Assembly (NCBI GenBank): GCA_905147135.1
Contig: LR990053.1
Coordinates: forward strand, 7,266,501-7,330,500
From: Blastobasis lacticolella
Lineage: Eukaryota; Arthropoda; Insecta; Lepidoptera; Blastobasidae
Direction of reading: 5' to 3'
Length of the DNA: 64,000 nucleotides
Below are positions 34,657-49,560 of the stretch, piece by piece. How positions within the stretch are numbered: the stretch's first letter is position 1; the number at the start of each line of letters is the position of its first letter. Position numbers and translations under genes: made by a program. Under the pieces are notes generated by a model. It searched no databases, was not told the DNA's origin, and saw only the letters and a list, made by a program, of their open reading frames with translations.

Positions 34657-37600
34657 TTTATAAGTATTCGATTCCTTTAATAATGAACGCAATAGAGTTT
34701 TGTGTATTGAAAGTAGTTTGTCAGCCCTAGCAGCACAACAATAGTATCGCATAGAGAAGACAGTGCGAGGGCGAGCCGCGCCCGCGCCCTAACCCGTAAT
34801 CTGTTGATTTTACGCTCACCGCCCCCAACTCCGCTATTTAATAACACCCGTACTCCGACACGTCCTCAAAACGAAGCGGAAATCAATTCACTACGCCCGA
34901 ACCTCTAATAAGAAACACTTATTCGTTTCACACGTTAATATAATATACTCACGTGGAATTTTCAAACACGGTACAGATGTTTTATTTTCTTTGATTGCTT
35001 ATTAAATTTCCGAGATTTGTTCCTGTATGGATAATTCGCGATTAGTGTTCCGTGGGGTGACGTAGTGCGGTGTTTGTTTCGAGGGTCGCGTTGTTTGCGC
35101 GCCGCGGACAGATGGCGGCCCCCGGCGCCCGCGCCGCCGCTTCAATGCCCTATTTGGCGTACATTGCCGCGCTTCATTGTAATGGATTATTACATTAGCA
35201 CTTAACATGCTCAGTCGAGCGAAAACCAGAATACCCCTCCGATTCAGTCGAGCTTTTATGCAAGTGCATGCGGGCATAATAGAATAACAAGACGCGATCT
35301 TTTTAACGTTTCATCCGGCGTGGTTTAGCTGGTCGCGGTCGCGTGACGGGCGGCTGTTGCGGGTTAAACACTCAATAAATCGAGATTGAAATTTTCGGAA
35401 CCGATGGCCGTTGGCCACGCTTTTTGCCGAGTTCCAATTCCATTGAACTTGTGACGTCTCAAGGCCGCTGCGAGTGCCGGCTAGCTGTCCGAGTGCTTAC
35501 ACGGGTCCGTGGCGGAGGCGGCGATAAGGTCCAGATTGCGCTGCGGCGGCGCTGCGTCGTGACCGCGCCGCGTCACGCCGTGACCGCGACTAACGCGCGT
35601 TTTCCGCTCTTTCTGACGACGACTAATTGCTTAGATTTTCTTTTGTTAGTCGCGGGGCCAGGCCGTAGTGAGACCGTGCCGAATCGCACCTACTTACGCT
35701 GTGAATTGATTGTTTCGTCTTTGTGTGGCTGTATCGACACGGAGACTTATTGTTCTGCGCGGAGCTATTATTCACGCCCGAGCTGACTTTCACGCCGTCG
35801 ATTATTGCTAAAGTTTTCCGTATTTAGAGTTGGTCGTTGACTGTGCAAATTCTGATCATAATTGTGTGCGCGGCGTCCAATACGCGATAGCGCGCCGATA
35901 CGCCGCGGGGACTCAATCAGTGGAGAGCTATAAATTCATAACGGTGGAGTGATTTGATGAAGTGTCACGGGTGCCGACCGGAGGACAATAGGGTTGCGGA
36001 GTGCGGAGCGCGGCTGCCGATAAAATACTTTGTCGGGCTTTACGAGCCGCCCCGCCCTCGTTGCGAAATATCACCCGTGACACAGACAAACTCTATTCCC
36101 ACTTTGGACTGGTGGCACATTATTTTGTCATAAATAAATGGAATTCATATCTATGGTATTTTAGAAAGAACTTGTATTTACTCGTCGCATATTTAAGCTA
36201 CAACCACTTATATTCTATTAGCCCTAATCACAGACAGTTTCCTAAAAACCAATGTACTTCAGAGAATAGATCTATCTGCTTAATCAAACAAATACGAGTA
36301 AATCAGCCGTCGCACTCTATGGCGACAGTGCAGTGCGTGTCTGTATAATATAATAATTTGGGGGCTATGGCGGGCGATGCGACCGAATTATTCATAGCGA
36401 GGGCGGCGGTTTGTTTGCGCCGGACGGCCCCCTCTCATTGATAAAAACACTGCACGTGCCGACGGCCCCCGATCCGCTTACCCACTATTTATAATGAAAC
36501 AACCAGCTACCCGCACACGCCACCTTTAATCCTGTTTGTTTCCAGTGCCATCGGCGACCCGGTACTTATATCTAAACCAACTTCAGCAGATATCCTACCT
36601 GCGTATATCGATCATGACGCCCGGACCGTACCTTGCTCACTATCGCGAAACTCCATTCCGCATTATTAATTACTTACGGATTAATCGCTAATACCCCGAG
36701 ATCGAATTTATCTTAATTACATTGTTATTTACTACATGTAATTTGCGTTATGGATGTATCTAATCAACATAATAATCGTTTTTGAGCGGATAATTAGCAG
36801 CTATAATTCGATCGCTGATAACTTATTTTTTTTATGAACAATAAATTGTTAGGATAACAAGTTGTTTATTGAATATGCTAGACAATGGGTGCGATGCGTG
36901 CGCGGCGGAGCGTGGTGTGTACGATGTCTTATCAAATTACGAGCGAGTGTTCGCGTCACACTCGCGACGGGCGGGCGGTGGCGGCGAGTGGCGACGAGGG
37001 CATAATGGGCGCGTATCAGATGCATCCCGCGCGAGTCGCATTGTGCCGCGCGCCGCGGATTGTCTACGAGCCGAGGCTCACAATGAGCCCCTCCCCGCCG
37101 CCCGCCCCCTCCCTCAAAAGCGAAATTATCTCTCCATCTACAGGGTGCGTTACGCGGCAGATGGCGCTTGCAATAAAACCACTAAACGCGATATCGCCGC
37201 TCGGCTCCTGGCTCGCCCCTCGCTTTATTATTAGATCGGGGAGCCAAATTAAAGGATTTGCCGTGGCCCCTTCGCCGACCCTCGCTCGCTAACAATCACC
37301 TCTGTATTAACTCTAATTGTGTTTTCAAATTCGACCCCTGCCCGGGGACGTGATATGCGACATGTGAAAAAATAGGGCGCGCTCTCCCTCTGCTTTATTA
37401 ATTTGGTCCGCGGCACGGCGTGCTGCGCGGCGATTCATTAAATCAGAAACGGCGAATAATTCACTGAATCAATGCTCGTGCGCGGGCTGAGCTTGTAATG
37501 TGCGGCGGCGAGCACTCGTGACTAATAAACGCGGTTTTATTGCTCGCCTAAACCGCGCGCCGCGACGCCGTAATAACATGTGCCGGCGCGCTCCGCCAGC

Positions 37601-39639
37601 TATCTCCGCTCACATTAATCTCTCTATCTTGTTCTTACTCATGTACTGATACATCATCGGATTTCGTTCGAGTGCCAGCCTTTCGATTGATGTTTTTTTA
37701 TCTGTTATCATGGTGCGCTGAGTATTGTTTTATCGGCGTGGAGTGTCGGGGCGGGAGTGGTGGTGCTCCACGTCCCCTCGGCCGCCGCGTGTGGCTAATC
37801 GGTGAATGCGAGCCGCTTCGCCCGCCTTGATTGCACTGATTGAGACACGGATATTGATTTGGAAACCGCGCGGGAAGCGGCCGCGGCCGCACGCCCTCGC
37901 CTCATGAATAATGGACGCGCCGTCCGCTCCTTGACTCCTCATTTAAAGCAGACGATTTCTATTCGACTCGTAAACTCGCGCCTATGACTCACTCGTTTTC
38001 CATTCGCTGTAATAGTCCGTAAAACTGCAGCGCGGGCGGCCCAAGAATTTTAACAAGTTCAGTTTATGGCTTTGCATACTAAAACACGCGCCTTTGAAGT
38101 TCTCTCTGAAAGGGATCTGTCTTAACGCAGTTATTCGTACGTAAATTGGTACTAACAGCTTGAAACACCTGCATACCTGTGTACAGTTTAACAATAAAAA
38201 CGATTCTGTGTCTGATTTTTTGCTTAAAGTTGGATATGGGATAGAAGAAATAATAGTCCACGGGGCGGTACTTATCCGAGCGTGATATTCAAACTGGCTG
38301 GTATCATTAAACCCCGGTTGCGTACGCTGTAAACGGTAACAGTTGTGCCGGCCGGCGCTGCACAAATACGAGAACAGAACAATGCAAACACGACGCGAGG
38401 GCGACCCGCACCTATTGACTCGAACCCTCGCAATCAGACGGGCGCTACAACACCCCGTACATAAAATTTAAAGTGCAATTTATGACTGTTACGAAAGGCT
38501 TACGAGAAAATAACTTTTTGTTGAAACATCTAATTGAAATCTGTTAGTCTAGGGGAGCGCATTGTTGGCACGCCGCTAGTGATTTCAAATGGTTTCAGGG
38601 TATATTCGAACCGCTGCCGGTGGTCTATTGTGATGACAATTAAAGTTAACATTTTGTTATATGTATGTATCTGTTAATTTATTATGGCGCACAAATACAC
38701 AGAGAAACAAACTTAGGTTCAATACAACACAAAGACGTAAATTCATCTTTGCTTTTCGTATTATGACTTCTATGTTTATGTTATTTATTACCGCTCTATA
38801 ATAAATGACGCCATATGTAAAGTTTAGCGAGTCCCACATAATCTCTGGGCATATTTGCTCTGCCCCAAACGCTGCATATGACGTTTCATCAAAAACACTC
38901 AGCCGAGCGTGAGGTTTCTTTATAAAATATTAGTTTATGCCGGGGGGAGCCGGCTTAAAATGTTTGAGGGTCGAGATTGGAATTTATATTAAAAGATTAC
39001 TACGAGCCGCGGCAAAAATAGAGGAGCGGCCTTCATTGGGGTGTTTCATCCATAAACACTGTATATAATAAAGTTTTAATTTCATTTTAGGATACAATGA
39101 AACTTTTTCACTCAAACCCCCAGTCTGGCTTTGGCGTAAGCAATTTGTTGCCGTCGAAAACATAACCGAACAAGATTATTTATGTAATAGGTTCTTACGG
39201 CAGATAGTCGATAATTAAGTATGCTCCCAACGTTTAAATTCAAATAGTATTAGCCGTCCGTGCCTCAACGCAAGAAGCTCTGCGACTCGGCATTCTCAAC
39301 AGCCGGCTAGATTGCATCTGTATGAATATTTATTAGAAGATATATATCCAATATTGCCGGTACGTTAATTGCGCAGGATGACACGTTGAATTATAAACAA
39401 GCTCCGCTGTCTACATTAATGAGTGCATATTAGCGTTAAGCTCGCTCGCTGTGTTTGTATCGGGCTCGAGATGCCTTTTGCATGCTTAATTGGCCGTGGC
39501 AGCACTTACGGCCTGTGTCAGTCATCGAGGCATCGCTGTATCGCAGCCCACTGCGAATGGATTGTTTCCGTTTGCTGCGCGTGATTCACGACGGTGACGC
39601 ATGACGCTCATACAAAGCTACATGGGGCTTCTTCATCCA

Positions 39640-39825
39640 ATACCAGTCGTCTTCGCGCGCGTCAGAGCCCAGGGACCGCCTTGATCATGGTCCAGAATTT
39701 GGCAGAGTAATTACTACTGAGATCTGACATCCGCCACCCTGATAACTGGGGAACCTGACCAAATTGGATCATGGTTATATTCGGTCGCCTGAATGTGCAG
39801 GTTTTCCCTCACTGTAGGGCACAGG
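39640..39825 (-). mobile_element. tRNA-derived SINE, 5'-truncated and diverged
   Basis: Reverse-strand copy. Diagnostic blocks are the complements of 'ggatcatggtcaaggcgg', 'tctgccaaat' and the 'gcctgaatgtgcag' block. Divergence and small deletions suggest an old insertion. The tRNA-like head is absent. Confidence 0.7.
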
Positions 39826-41464
39826 GCTACAGCAATTGTTAATGTTTACAGTTACGTAACACGATATTTGAATGCAGCTTAAATTTTTAGTCGTACCTTT
39901 GCTAATTATACCAATTCAACTTTTAACGTAATTGGACACCTCCAAACTTTTTGCACATAAATTTTATTTGCGCATACGTCGGATTTATTCCGAGCTGACA
40001 CAGTTTCGCGGAAACTCACTGCAACCGAACCGTTACTTTTTAATTAGTCGGCTCATGTTCACACATCATTAATTCAGTTTTAAAATTATCGACGCGCAGT
40101 ACTTAGCGGGCGCGGTTTCCTTGAAGTCGGACTCCTTTCCTGCGCTGCGCGGGCGCCCCGCCGGAAGCCCGAATCCACCCGCTGCCCATTGTAATATGAT
40201 AATTACACGTGGGAAGCCATTCATTACGCGCGTACCCTTTATTTTATAGCCTACTCAATATGCAAACCCGAAAGTGATAATTCTACACACTATACTCAAA
40301 CAACTCATTTTAAACTCGTACGTCATAAACGTAATTGGCCCGCAAGGCGTGCCGTAGAGGATCCAAGTATTTCTTTATTGAGTTAGCGAGCATGAAACGA
40401 GCGGCCGCCGGCCCGGGGCCGTTTCAGCGCGAGATAATCATCTCGGCAACCGGTCTATTTATCCTATTACGGGCGATCGCAGTTGAACACGCGAGTGAAT
40501 TACACAGTATGTCAAGCTGCCCATTTGCGTGGTTCGCATGTTGTTATACATAGCTCCGAGTGGGTTACATATGTAGGGGCTGTTTGCGTGCAGCGCCGGT
40601 GTCGTTATTTCAACAAACACGCCGCCGCTGGCAGCGCCCCCGCGCCCGCGGCGGGGGCGCCAGCCATGCGCCCGCTAATGGCTAATTCGACGCAAACGAA
40701 TCGCCATAAATGCCGGAATTTAACACGTACCTACCAAACGCAAACACGCCGTATCGCCGCGCTCCCGACTCCGAACACATTTTTCATAATACAGTGTCAT
40801 TTGCATGCGATTATCTCGATCTGTTTGCGGGTGTAATTTCATACCATTAAGCTTTCAATCGTACCGGACGCAAAGTGGTTTTGCTTTTCCAATTATTTTC
40901 TCATTAAAGCCACATTTTAATGCCATCGAATATCCATTAAATCAATCTGTTAAATACTTAATCGAATTGGTTTAATGGCGGGGTGTCTTTAACTTTTAAT
41001 TTATAACTTCATTAATGGTCTAGACACATCACCTGCACGTGTATCTAAACGTGAGAACACGCCGTCATTTAATTGAGCCACTAATAGGCATATTAATAAC
41101 ACCTCAACTAAAAGCAAACTCACCGATCTCCATTCCACGTTGACCCTAGCTTCGACCTCCCATATTTTGGCGGACGTGTAAATATTTTTAATTAACTCGA
41201 CCCTAAGCGGGAGTGGGGGCGCAAAGACTTGTCCGGCATTAGGGGCGGCGCGGGCGCTGCGGGCTGCGGTCTCCCGCGCGCTGCGGTCGCGGTCGCGGTC
41301 GCCCGCCGCCCCGCGCCCGCCCCCCGCCCGCCCACACCCACCACACTGCTTCGCGCAATTTATTTAAAACAGAATAGGTATGGCACACCGCTTTATTTTA
41401 TTTCACAGCTTTTGTTGCGGAGTTGGTTAGATACTGGTGTTGGGCCAGTGCGTATAGGTATGGC

Positions 41465-41520
41465 TATTATAGCGTTGTTGGTAGGTGGCGGTGACCACTT
41501 TACATCAGTTTGCCTACCGT
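41465..41520. repeat. Fragment of GGCGGTGACCACTT-type lepidopteran repeat
   Basis: The text 'ggtaggtggcggtgaccacttt' followed by 'catcagtttgcctaccg' is the inverse of the ACCTGATGG-containing block at 18850-18890. Short and truncated. Confidence 0.5.
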
Positions 41521-44500
41521 GTGACATAAGAAAATTATTAGGCAATTATTAACCAAACCGATTTTTAGGTTTCCCGGCTATAGTCCTATAGTGTAATCCA
41601 CGTCCTGAAATCACATTTTTGATAATTCTACGAAAAGTTAATTTCTATTACATGCTTAGTTATACCTATTTAGTAACCTATGTCAGTAGGTATTTAACAT
41701 TATAATTAATTCGTATCTACTAAATATTGATGTATGTTTGGGATTACACATAATATAAGTATGTATGAGTAGTTAAAAAATCACTGATAGCATGACTGAT
41801 AGTGGTAATCCTCGGATTTATAGTACGTTTTTATCTCTCCTGCAGTAGTGTGTAAATTGGAATATGAGTTCATAGCTCCGCAGTACCTACTCGTAGTTAT
41901 CATAATAATCCAAAAATAATATAACGGCAGGTGGAAACTATACAAATATAAAAAGAGAAGGCAGTTCTGCTAATCGCACAAAAACGTAGTTAGTGTTAGA
42001 AACTCGCAACTTTGAATGTACTTAGTTTGATACTAGATAAGACTCCTATTCGCCTGAACATCAGAAAGATCCTATATAACAGTAACTATGCGCAGTATCC
42101 GTTATCCGAGCGGTCAATCCCAGCTTCAGCCAGGGTCCGCTTTCCTACTTTGTCGTCTCCACTTTGCCCAGTATCCAGTACCCAAACTAATATAATCGAA
42201 AGTCTATGTGTTCCTTACCTTTAACGCCTAAATCGCTTAACAGATTTGGATAAATCTATGTAACGATATAGGCTACATTTTATTTTAAAAGAAATAGCGA
42301 AGTCGAGACGAAATATCTGCGTCGGTTTTGATTAGGTATGGAGATATGTTAGACATGCTCCTATCTAAACAGTTATTAGACACAATTAATTTAGTTTAGT
42401 ATAATTAATTAAACTCCGTTGTTTGTTTTATATTATACTGATTTGGATCACAAACAAAACGTAAACCTCTGAAAGTGAAATATCCAAGTCAAAAATATGA
42501 TGGCGGAACTTATTTTACCACAAGAAAATTCTGTAGCCTAATTATACCAATGCTGTAAAACACTTATTTTATTATAGGTACCATTAATGCAAAGGCATAT
42601 CCAGCGTTTTAAATAAAATAAATTTTCCTATGTTTAAAGTCAAGTACATCGTAAAATATGTTGTTATCTGTGTTTATTCATATCTGTAGCTAAAAATATG
42701 CGTGACACAAATATCACAAAATCCGTGTCAAAATCGACAGACAGGTTATCAGAGCGGCCCAGCCAGGTCATAACTTTCAATATATAATTGAAACTTTAAT
42801 TGTTTATATTTTAAAACCGTCAAGGCTAATTGCTGTTTTGTTTCTTAATTTTTTTAACCGCCAATCAACTTAAAAATGACGGTAGTATTTTTTTTTTGTT
42901 TGTCATAGATACACATATTTTATAACTTGTTGGTGAACCTAATAAATAAATATAAATATAAAATATAATTAATGAAATAGATAAAGAAAAATATAGCACA
43001 TCTGTTAGTTTAGCTCCGTAGAGCGATATCTCTGTCGCACGCGTGTGAGTCAATACGAAGCCGAATCTAGCTGATGTGCATTATTACCGCCTAGGGTTGT
43101 ATCGTCAAAGATCTTGAACCGTAAAGCTAGGTAGGTCGAAAATCTTTGTGTATCGTACATTTCGTACATAATATGACAAGCTATGGAAATAACATGTATG
43201 TCATTAGTTAGGATACCTTTATCTAAAACCAAAATCTACAAATGTCCCCAATATCGCTGCCACTACTGAGGAGAAGTTTTAGGTTTATATAGTTTTTGGT
43301 TTCATTTGGTTTTGGTTTCAGTAAACTTTTCTCCAACGAAAGAAATTGGTCCAATTTCTTTAACCTACATCAGTATTCTGACGGGGTATTCTTCTGCGTA
43401 AAGTCGCACGCAACGAAAGATTGTAGGTACTTTAATATAAGCATATGTTACTAACAAATAGTGAAGCATTTTAAACCTAAAGGCCACCAACTATATTCAT
43501 AACGAAATACACTTGCGCAACCTTTTAAACAATAGATCCAGTATGACACAGTGTTTATTTATCGATATTTTCATACAATGTACCTGCAATTACGTGTACA
43601 TTGTACAAATATAAGTAAATTCTACATACTCAGTAATATTCTATTTGTTTAATGACATGGATGTGCTTGCGCGGGCTATTGTCGCCATCAACGTGTAATT
43701 GAAGCCATATTGTACTATTTGCTTTATTTTAACAAACATAGGTGAATTATTTGAGCAAATGCGGGCAGAATAACTTACAATATTCTTGCGTCATGCTATG
43801 TTTAATAAAGTATTATGCATCGGTATAAAATGCATGTCTAAGATACGGTGTCATATTTTATAGGTACCTATGGCTTGCTGTTAATGATCTACATCCGTGA
43901 TCTTAATTATTGTAGAGTTATCTAATCGAGCGATTATTCCCTACAAGGAAACTCGAATTCTCATAAATAAGGACCTTTCATACAATATAAATACCTACAG
44001 CAAATACGTTGTGCAGAGTGGAACGTGCTATCAAAGTCATCTCCGCGCCTCCGCTGCCTCGCAATCCTATTTCCACCTTGGCGAGATACAGAAGCTGGGT
44101 TTTATCTTCAAACAATCGAAGTTGTACTATTCCAGAAACAATGGAATGGTGTTTGTAGCAGTGGAGTGGAGGCAGGGCCGCGGAGCTATGTAGTACACAA
44201 CTAGCGTGCAAACAGCCAGTGCAAACGGTCTGGGCAAATAAGCCCGCTCCCTGGACGGTCGGCGGTGCGATGCGATGCAGTTTCGTTGAAACTACGCTGC
44301 TGCAAGGCTATACGGGAACACGCTTTGTTCCATCCGTCTTATGCACCGTGTATTTTGAACTGAGTTCCATAATGTGTACGCGGAAATTTGAAAGAGAATT
44401 CGTGGAACGTTCTGGTAGCTAGATAAGAGGTGAAGTACCTATTCTGTGAAATATAATGCGTTACATTTAATGAATAAATAGATAAAGTTATCTCCCAAAA

Positions 44501-47500
44501 TCTTCATTGATAATAATAAAACATTGAACTGTATTTTATGTTGCCTATGATAATAATTTGTCAACATGATAAGGCTGTGTCGAATTACATTATAAATCGT
44601 GTTTATAGAGTACATGATTAGCTCTGCGCTTACATCTATCATCATGTGGAAAGTTTATCATTACAGCCGCGCTTAATACCTTTGTCGACAGTTTTACCGA
44701 TCGCATAAAAACTAATCTAGATAGGGGCGCTTTTATCTGAAAAGTACTTGCGATTTAACGTAATCAGTCCAATCAATTTTGGGTCGAAATCCTCGATAAA
44801 CGGCCTGTCAGTTCTGTTGAAACAAGACAGTGGAACAAAAAATCCTGCGACAGATTATATCGATAGCAATATGAGCAATGATCGCGGTCGCGAGCCATTA
44901 TCGCGGGCGTAATCCGGGCGGCCGCTGATAGGGCGCCGTAATGATCCGCACAATATAACAAACCGAAAATAATGACCGCGTGATTCCACGGCCGCGGATA
45001 ATTTTACGCGAGCGCGCGCACTAAAACGGTTAATTCGAACAATTTTAGATTCGGAAATATGAAGTTGTATGTGGAGCGAAGAGAGCGGCCGTAGTGGCGG
45101 CGCTAATTGTGGCGGCGTGCCCCGCGGCGGCGGCCATTACCGCGCTCGTTAATGCAGCAAAGAGCTCGCGACCGCGCCGCCTCCTCCACGATTGATCCAT
45201 CTATACAGAAACCGCTCGCGAAACTATCCACCGTCTACAAATTGGTCGATTCATGTCCGCCGCGAAACTTGTTTGTGTTTCTTTGTTGCGTCCGCGTAAG
45301 CTACCTGCGGTTTCTCTTTGCGAATAAACTACGATGCAGCCGGCCCGCTTGTTTACTCAGCGCTTTTAGCCGGCGGACTGGAACCCGCGAATTATTTGCG
45401 CAAATAAAAATGCCGTTGCTCGCGGGGACCAGACGTGTGACGTTGTTTTTTTTACGTCGAATAATTTACACGCTTATAAGCGCTCTCGTAAAAAGTGCCG
45501 AGTCAAAAGGCTTCACGCTTTAGTGAGAGGTAAGATACACAAAGGGCAATAAACGTTTGGTGTGGACCTAAACAAACAAGGGTAGCTAGGAAGCTGGCTC
45601 TTTGTTTGGCGAGAAACATGAGAGTCAACACAGCCCTCGGCGGGTCGCCGCCCGCCGTGTCCGCGCTAATCTGTCAATCAGAGCGCGCGGACGTGAGCTC
45701 CACGCTCTAAGCCAATTTATAACTTTGCTGATACCGCTCCCTATCCCACGTACCGTATCTGTATAACTAACGCAGTATATCATACGTTATACCTTACGAA
45801 CACTCTATGAGGCATGTCGAACGCTCACCGCAAACCACTACACGGATACCCGTGCCCTTTAGATGTAATCTACGAGCTAAATGCCACACGGCCGTACGAG
45901 ATTACATAGGCGCACAAACAAATCAAACAGTACGTTCGAGAGTTGAGATATTAATTTTGTTCTCAAGTGTCTCGTTATGAATGGAGACCGGCTCCACTCA
46001 TTTATATAAGTACATTTTGATATCGGTTTCTACTTCTACGATAGGACTGGTAATGGCGATACCATTAGCTGTCAGGCTATCAGGTATGCAGGTACATTAC
46101 GGTGCAGTGTTAACTCGGAGAGAAATCTGTCTCGAAGCGGGTTTATTTAGCCTCGGTGAGAACGGGATCGGTGTTCGCGCTTGCTACTCGATCGCGCAAT
46201 TACGGGATGACGCGGCGCGGCGCGGGCGCAGCGACACTCCGAGATAACGACGTGTCCCGCACCGCACGCTCACTCGACGACTCTCCAATCGACTCGTTCG
46301 CCCAGTAATTATATCCATTTGTTTATAATGAATATTAATGACGCACCTTTCCGTCCATTCTGTTTATTATAAGTATCGAGACAGCGGAGTAGCAATTATT
46401 TTAAGTAAAGGCAATTATATTGTCGTTCACCGGTAGCACTTCACCTCGAGCGTAATTGGAGTGTGTGTTTAAATATTTTATAGCTAACCTGCTCTATTTT
46501 ACACCCATGTTTCACTCGCACGGAACACGTTTTTATCGTCAAAAAGATATTGTTGGATATGGTAATAAAGGTTAGCCGGGGCGGCGGCGGTGAGCGGGCT
46601 GAATTATCGATACGGCGGCCGCTAATGTCCGCGGCGGGCTATGTTTAAACAATTATTGGGCCGCGAATGCGATACCAATCGATGATAATGTTCGCCTCTG
46701 TCTGCTGCAATAATAGCCCATTTATCGAGTCGCTGCCATTTCGTCGGAGGAATAATTTATCGGCGAGCCATAAGAGCGACGTGGCGCTCGATACAATAGA
46801 GCCTTCGCCGGCGACCGTTTTGTTTAATAAAGTGGATACGGGCAAGATAAGCGAGCCGCGGCGCGTATAAATAATTCATAGAAGAGTTGGAGCCATTAAT
46901 GAAGGCTGTAACCGCAGTAGAGATGCGGCAGCGTCCGCCGGGTTCATTTCGCAAAACAATCGCGGTAAAAGTTCATTGGGCGAAGTGCTCGCGGCGCGAG
47001 CGGCGCGGGGGGCTGCAACAAATTACTGAGTAGTTACCCGCTAACCGTTGCGGGGATAAGCTTTTTGTTTTGGCACTTTCCTGCGCTTACTTACGTAATG
47101 TATACGCGCAGTTTTCTTTCACAAGCTGCTCGCAGCGAACTCGAACGAAATTAATGGGAAAAAATGACTTGTTCCAACTTTCTGGCCGCGCTAATCGACA
47201 CGAAGGCCTCGTTTTAACTAATGCTGTTTAACAAGACGGCGGGTTGCTTCACGCGATGCTAATTAGTGGTAGTTTACAGGGTATCGGGAAATGAAGTGTT
47301 TGGATACAGAACGTTAATTGAACTGACCCATCTTGATAACTTGATCGCAATTATTGGCGATGTCTTATTTAGCCCCGTCGGCGTAGCGCGTAAACAATCT
47401 GCGGAAACTTTTGTTTAGTGCATTGAACAAAACTTGCCTAGTACCTAAACTGGTTACGAATTGTGACACGTTCCGAACTCTCCGCAAAAATCTTCGTCAG

Positions 47501-49228
47501 AATATTTTTCGTTGATGAACGAGCTGCGGCGTGCCAGCAGTGGCTCTCGAACAAGCCACAACCGCAGGCGTGACCATTCTGAGAGAGACAATAAATTGCA
47601 GGGCGACCGCGCGACCGCCGCTTCCGCGCCGCGTGCTTGCTACGCTTCAATCGGTGCCGGGAATGGAACGACACCAAAGCCAACACAAAGTGTGACAGTC
47701 CTTTAAAATATCTTTGTTTAAATTCAACTACGCTATGAGCTACCGGGTTCAACATTGATGATGAAGTTTTGCTGAGCTTATTTTAGCTAGATAGCGCTGA
47801 GTGCAACATTGTATTTCACATAATTACTACACTAAATACTAGTACAATCAGTGAACAACAGTTAGTCGCGTATAGATAGATACTAACTAAATAGTGGCTG
47901 GTTAGGGCGCTGGCGCTGGCGCGGGGGCGGCGGCCCGCAAGATGCAGTCCCAGATTAAAAGCTCCCGCGACTAAACCACGTGAAAATCGCGCAAAAAGAG
48001 GAGTCACCCGCGGCATTAGCGGATGAGTGTCGGAGCCATTAGTGCGCCCCCGCCGCCCCCCGCCCGCTAGCCCCGAAACCCGACGCTCTCTTTTATTTCT
48101 CGCGCGGGATGAACTCCTTAATGACAAACCGTACTATATCTTTTGTGGAGAGCTCGCAAAAGTACGTATTTTGCGGCTCTTTTGTACGCCCGGCTTTTTA
48201 TTCCAGCCCCTGGCGTAGCTATGGCTGCCTACACAGGCGCAGGTGGCGGTTTGCGGCGCGGATTGTGGCTGCGGAAATTTTCTCCACCGATGTTTCGAGA
48301 CACTCGCGAGAAACCACAGAGCGGGCTAATTGCCGTGTACAGACGATATGTCCATGCTATTTCGGTGCCGTTCGGGTAGATAGGTTGCATCGTCATTCAT
48401 TACACGATGTTAACGAGCGAGCTTAATGTTCAATCAACGGACCATGTTTTGATACCCGGGATCGTGTTAACAAAGCAATTAATGCGAGAGCATAATTTCA
48501 TACGAATTAAAACTCTTCCCCGCAAATACGGAATAAATTGCGGGCAATAATTTCCGCACGTTTCATCACGACTGCAATTTTATAGCCCCGTTTTCTCTCG
48601 ACTTTATTAAATTAAAATAACAAAAAAGGCGCCGTTAGAAATTCTTTCGTTGCAATTAAATTATTATGCTTGAGATTGGAGTTGATTGAATCATTCTCTC
48701 TTTTCATTTGTTTGTTTTTTAACACGCTATTCGGTATCCAATTTCACACAGAGCGTCTTCGATTTAGTAAATTTCTTATGCACAGAGCTGTCTTTAATCC
48801 TGGTAGCTATTAAAAGTTCTCAAGCAACACGAATAAAATTTATAGCCAGACAGAAAGCGTTTAGGAACAAAGCATAACATTTTCAAACAAAAAGTTTAGG
48901 AGAGATACAACAGCTGAGTTTTTCTGGCAGCCGTCGGGTCGGAGTCGGGGAATGAAAATGTAATTTGCGGTAATTCACCGCCCGCGTCACTGCCCGCGCA
49001 CAACTACCTACAATTTATTCATTCACATTTTATACGTGTTTCGGTGGCCGATGTTTACGATCCAATATCGGTACGTTACACCGGTCGACGGTTATGTTTT
49101 GCGTAGAACGGGTTCCATTCATTTGTTGCGGGTGTCGATGTTGGGTTTATTCATTTAGTTTAGTGTGCTAACGTGTGTGTTCAATGTAATCGGGATATAT
49201 TTACACACTATGAAATGAAACAATATTA

Positions 49229-49560
49229 AGAGCGGGTGGCCTAGTGTTTAAGGTATCTGACTCGCAAGCGAGAGGCACCGTGTTCGAATCCCAGTGCCTC
49301 TTTTCTGAATTATGAACATTAGTTGAACACTAACCGATGCTCTTACGGTGATGGAAACTTCGTGATGAAATCAGCGCATTCAAGCGCCTGAATGTGTAAC
49401 CATGAGCCAATCTGATCAGGTTCACCTGGTGGCAGGGTCACAAAAGTCGCTTTACTGTAACCTGATCTGCCAAATCCTGGATCATGGTCAGGTGGACCCC
49501 GAGCCCTCGTGCTCGAGAGCACTGATGCACTGAGCAAGATGATCGATCGATCCATCGAAC
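49229..49560 (+). mobile_element. tRNA-derived SINE, near full length, good TSD
   Basis: Head GAGCGGGTGGCCTAGTG, then GCAAGCGAGAGGCACC, then a good B box (GTTCGAATCCC, about 49283). The body has 'ctggtggcagggtca' and 'ctgatctgccaaatcctgg', ending in 'gatgatcgatcgatcc'. The flanks match at 16 of 17 bases: GAAATGAAACAATATTA at 49212-49228 and GAAGTGAAACAATATTA at 49561-49577. A short piece of the body around 'gaggtcagatagcag' is missing. Confidence 0.88.

Noticed and set aside
35424..35786. 120-codon frame as a gene nested in groucho intron 4
   Set aside because: Lies in a CpG-rich patch, has no recognisable domain and is not supported by adjoining exons or a promoter.
26641..41057. Su(H)-type sites (CGTGGGAA and variants at 26641, 28736, 40208, 41050)
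   Set aside because: About eight matches to YGTGRGAA are expected by chance in 64 kb; the number seen is not in excess and they do not cluster.
49229..49300. Apparent tRNA gene (A box plus GTTCGAATCCC B box)
   Set aside because: It is the head of a SINE: an unrelated body follows, TSDs flank it, and related copies occur in the window.
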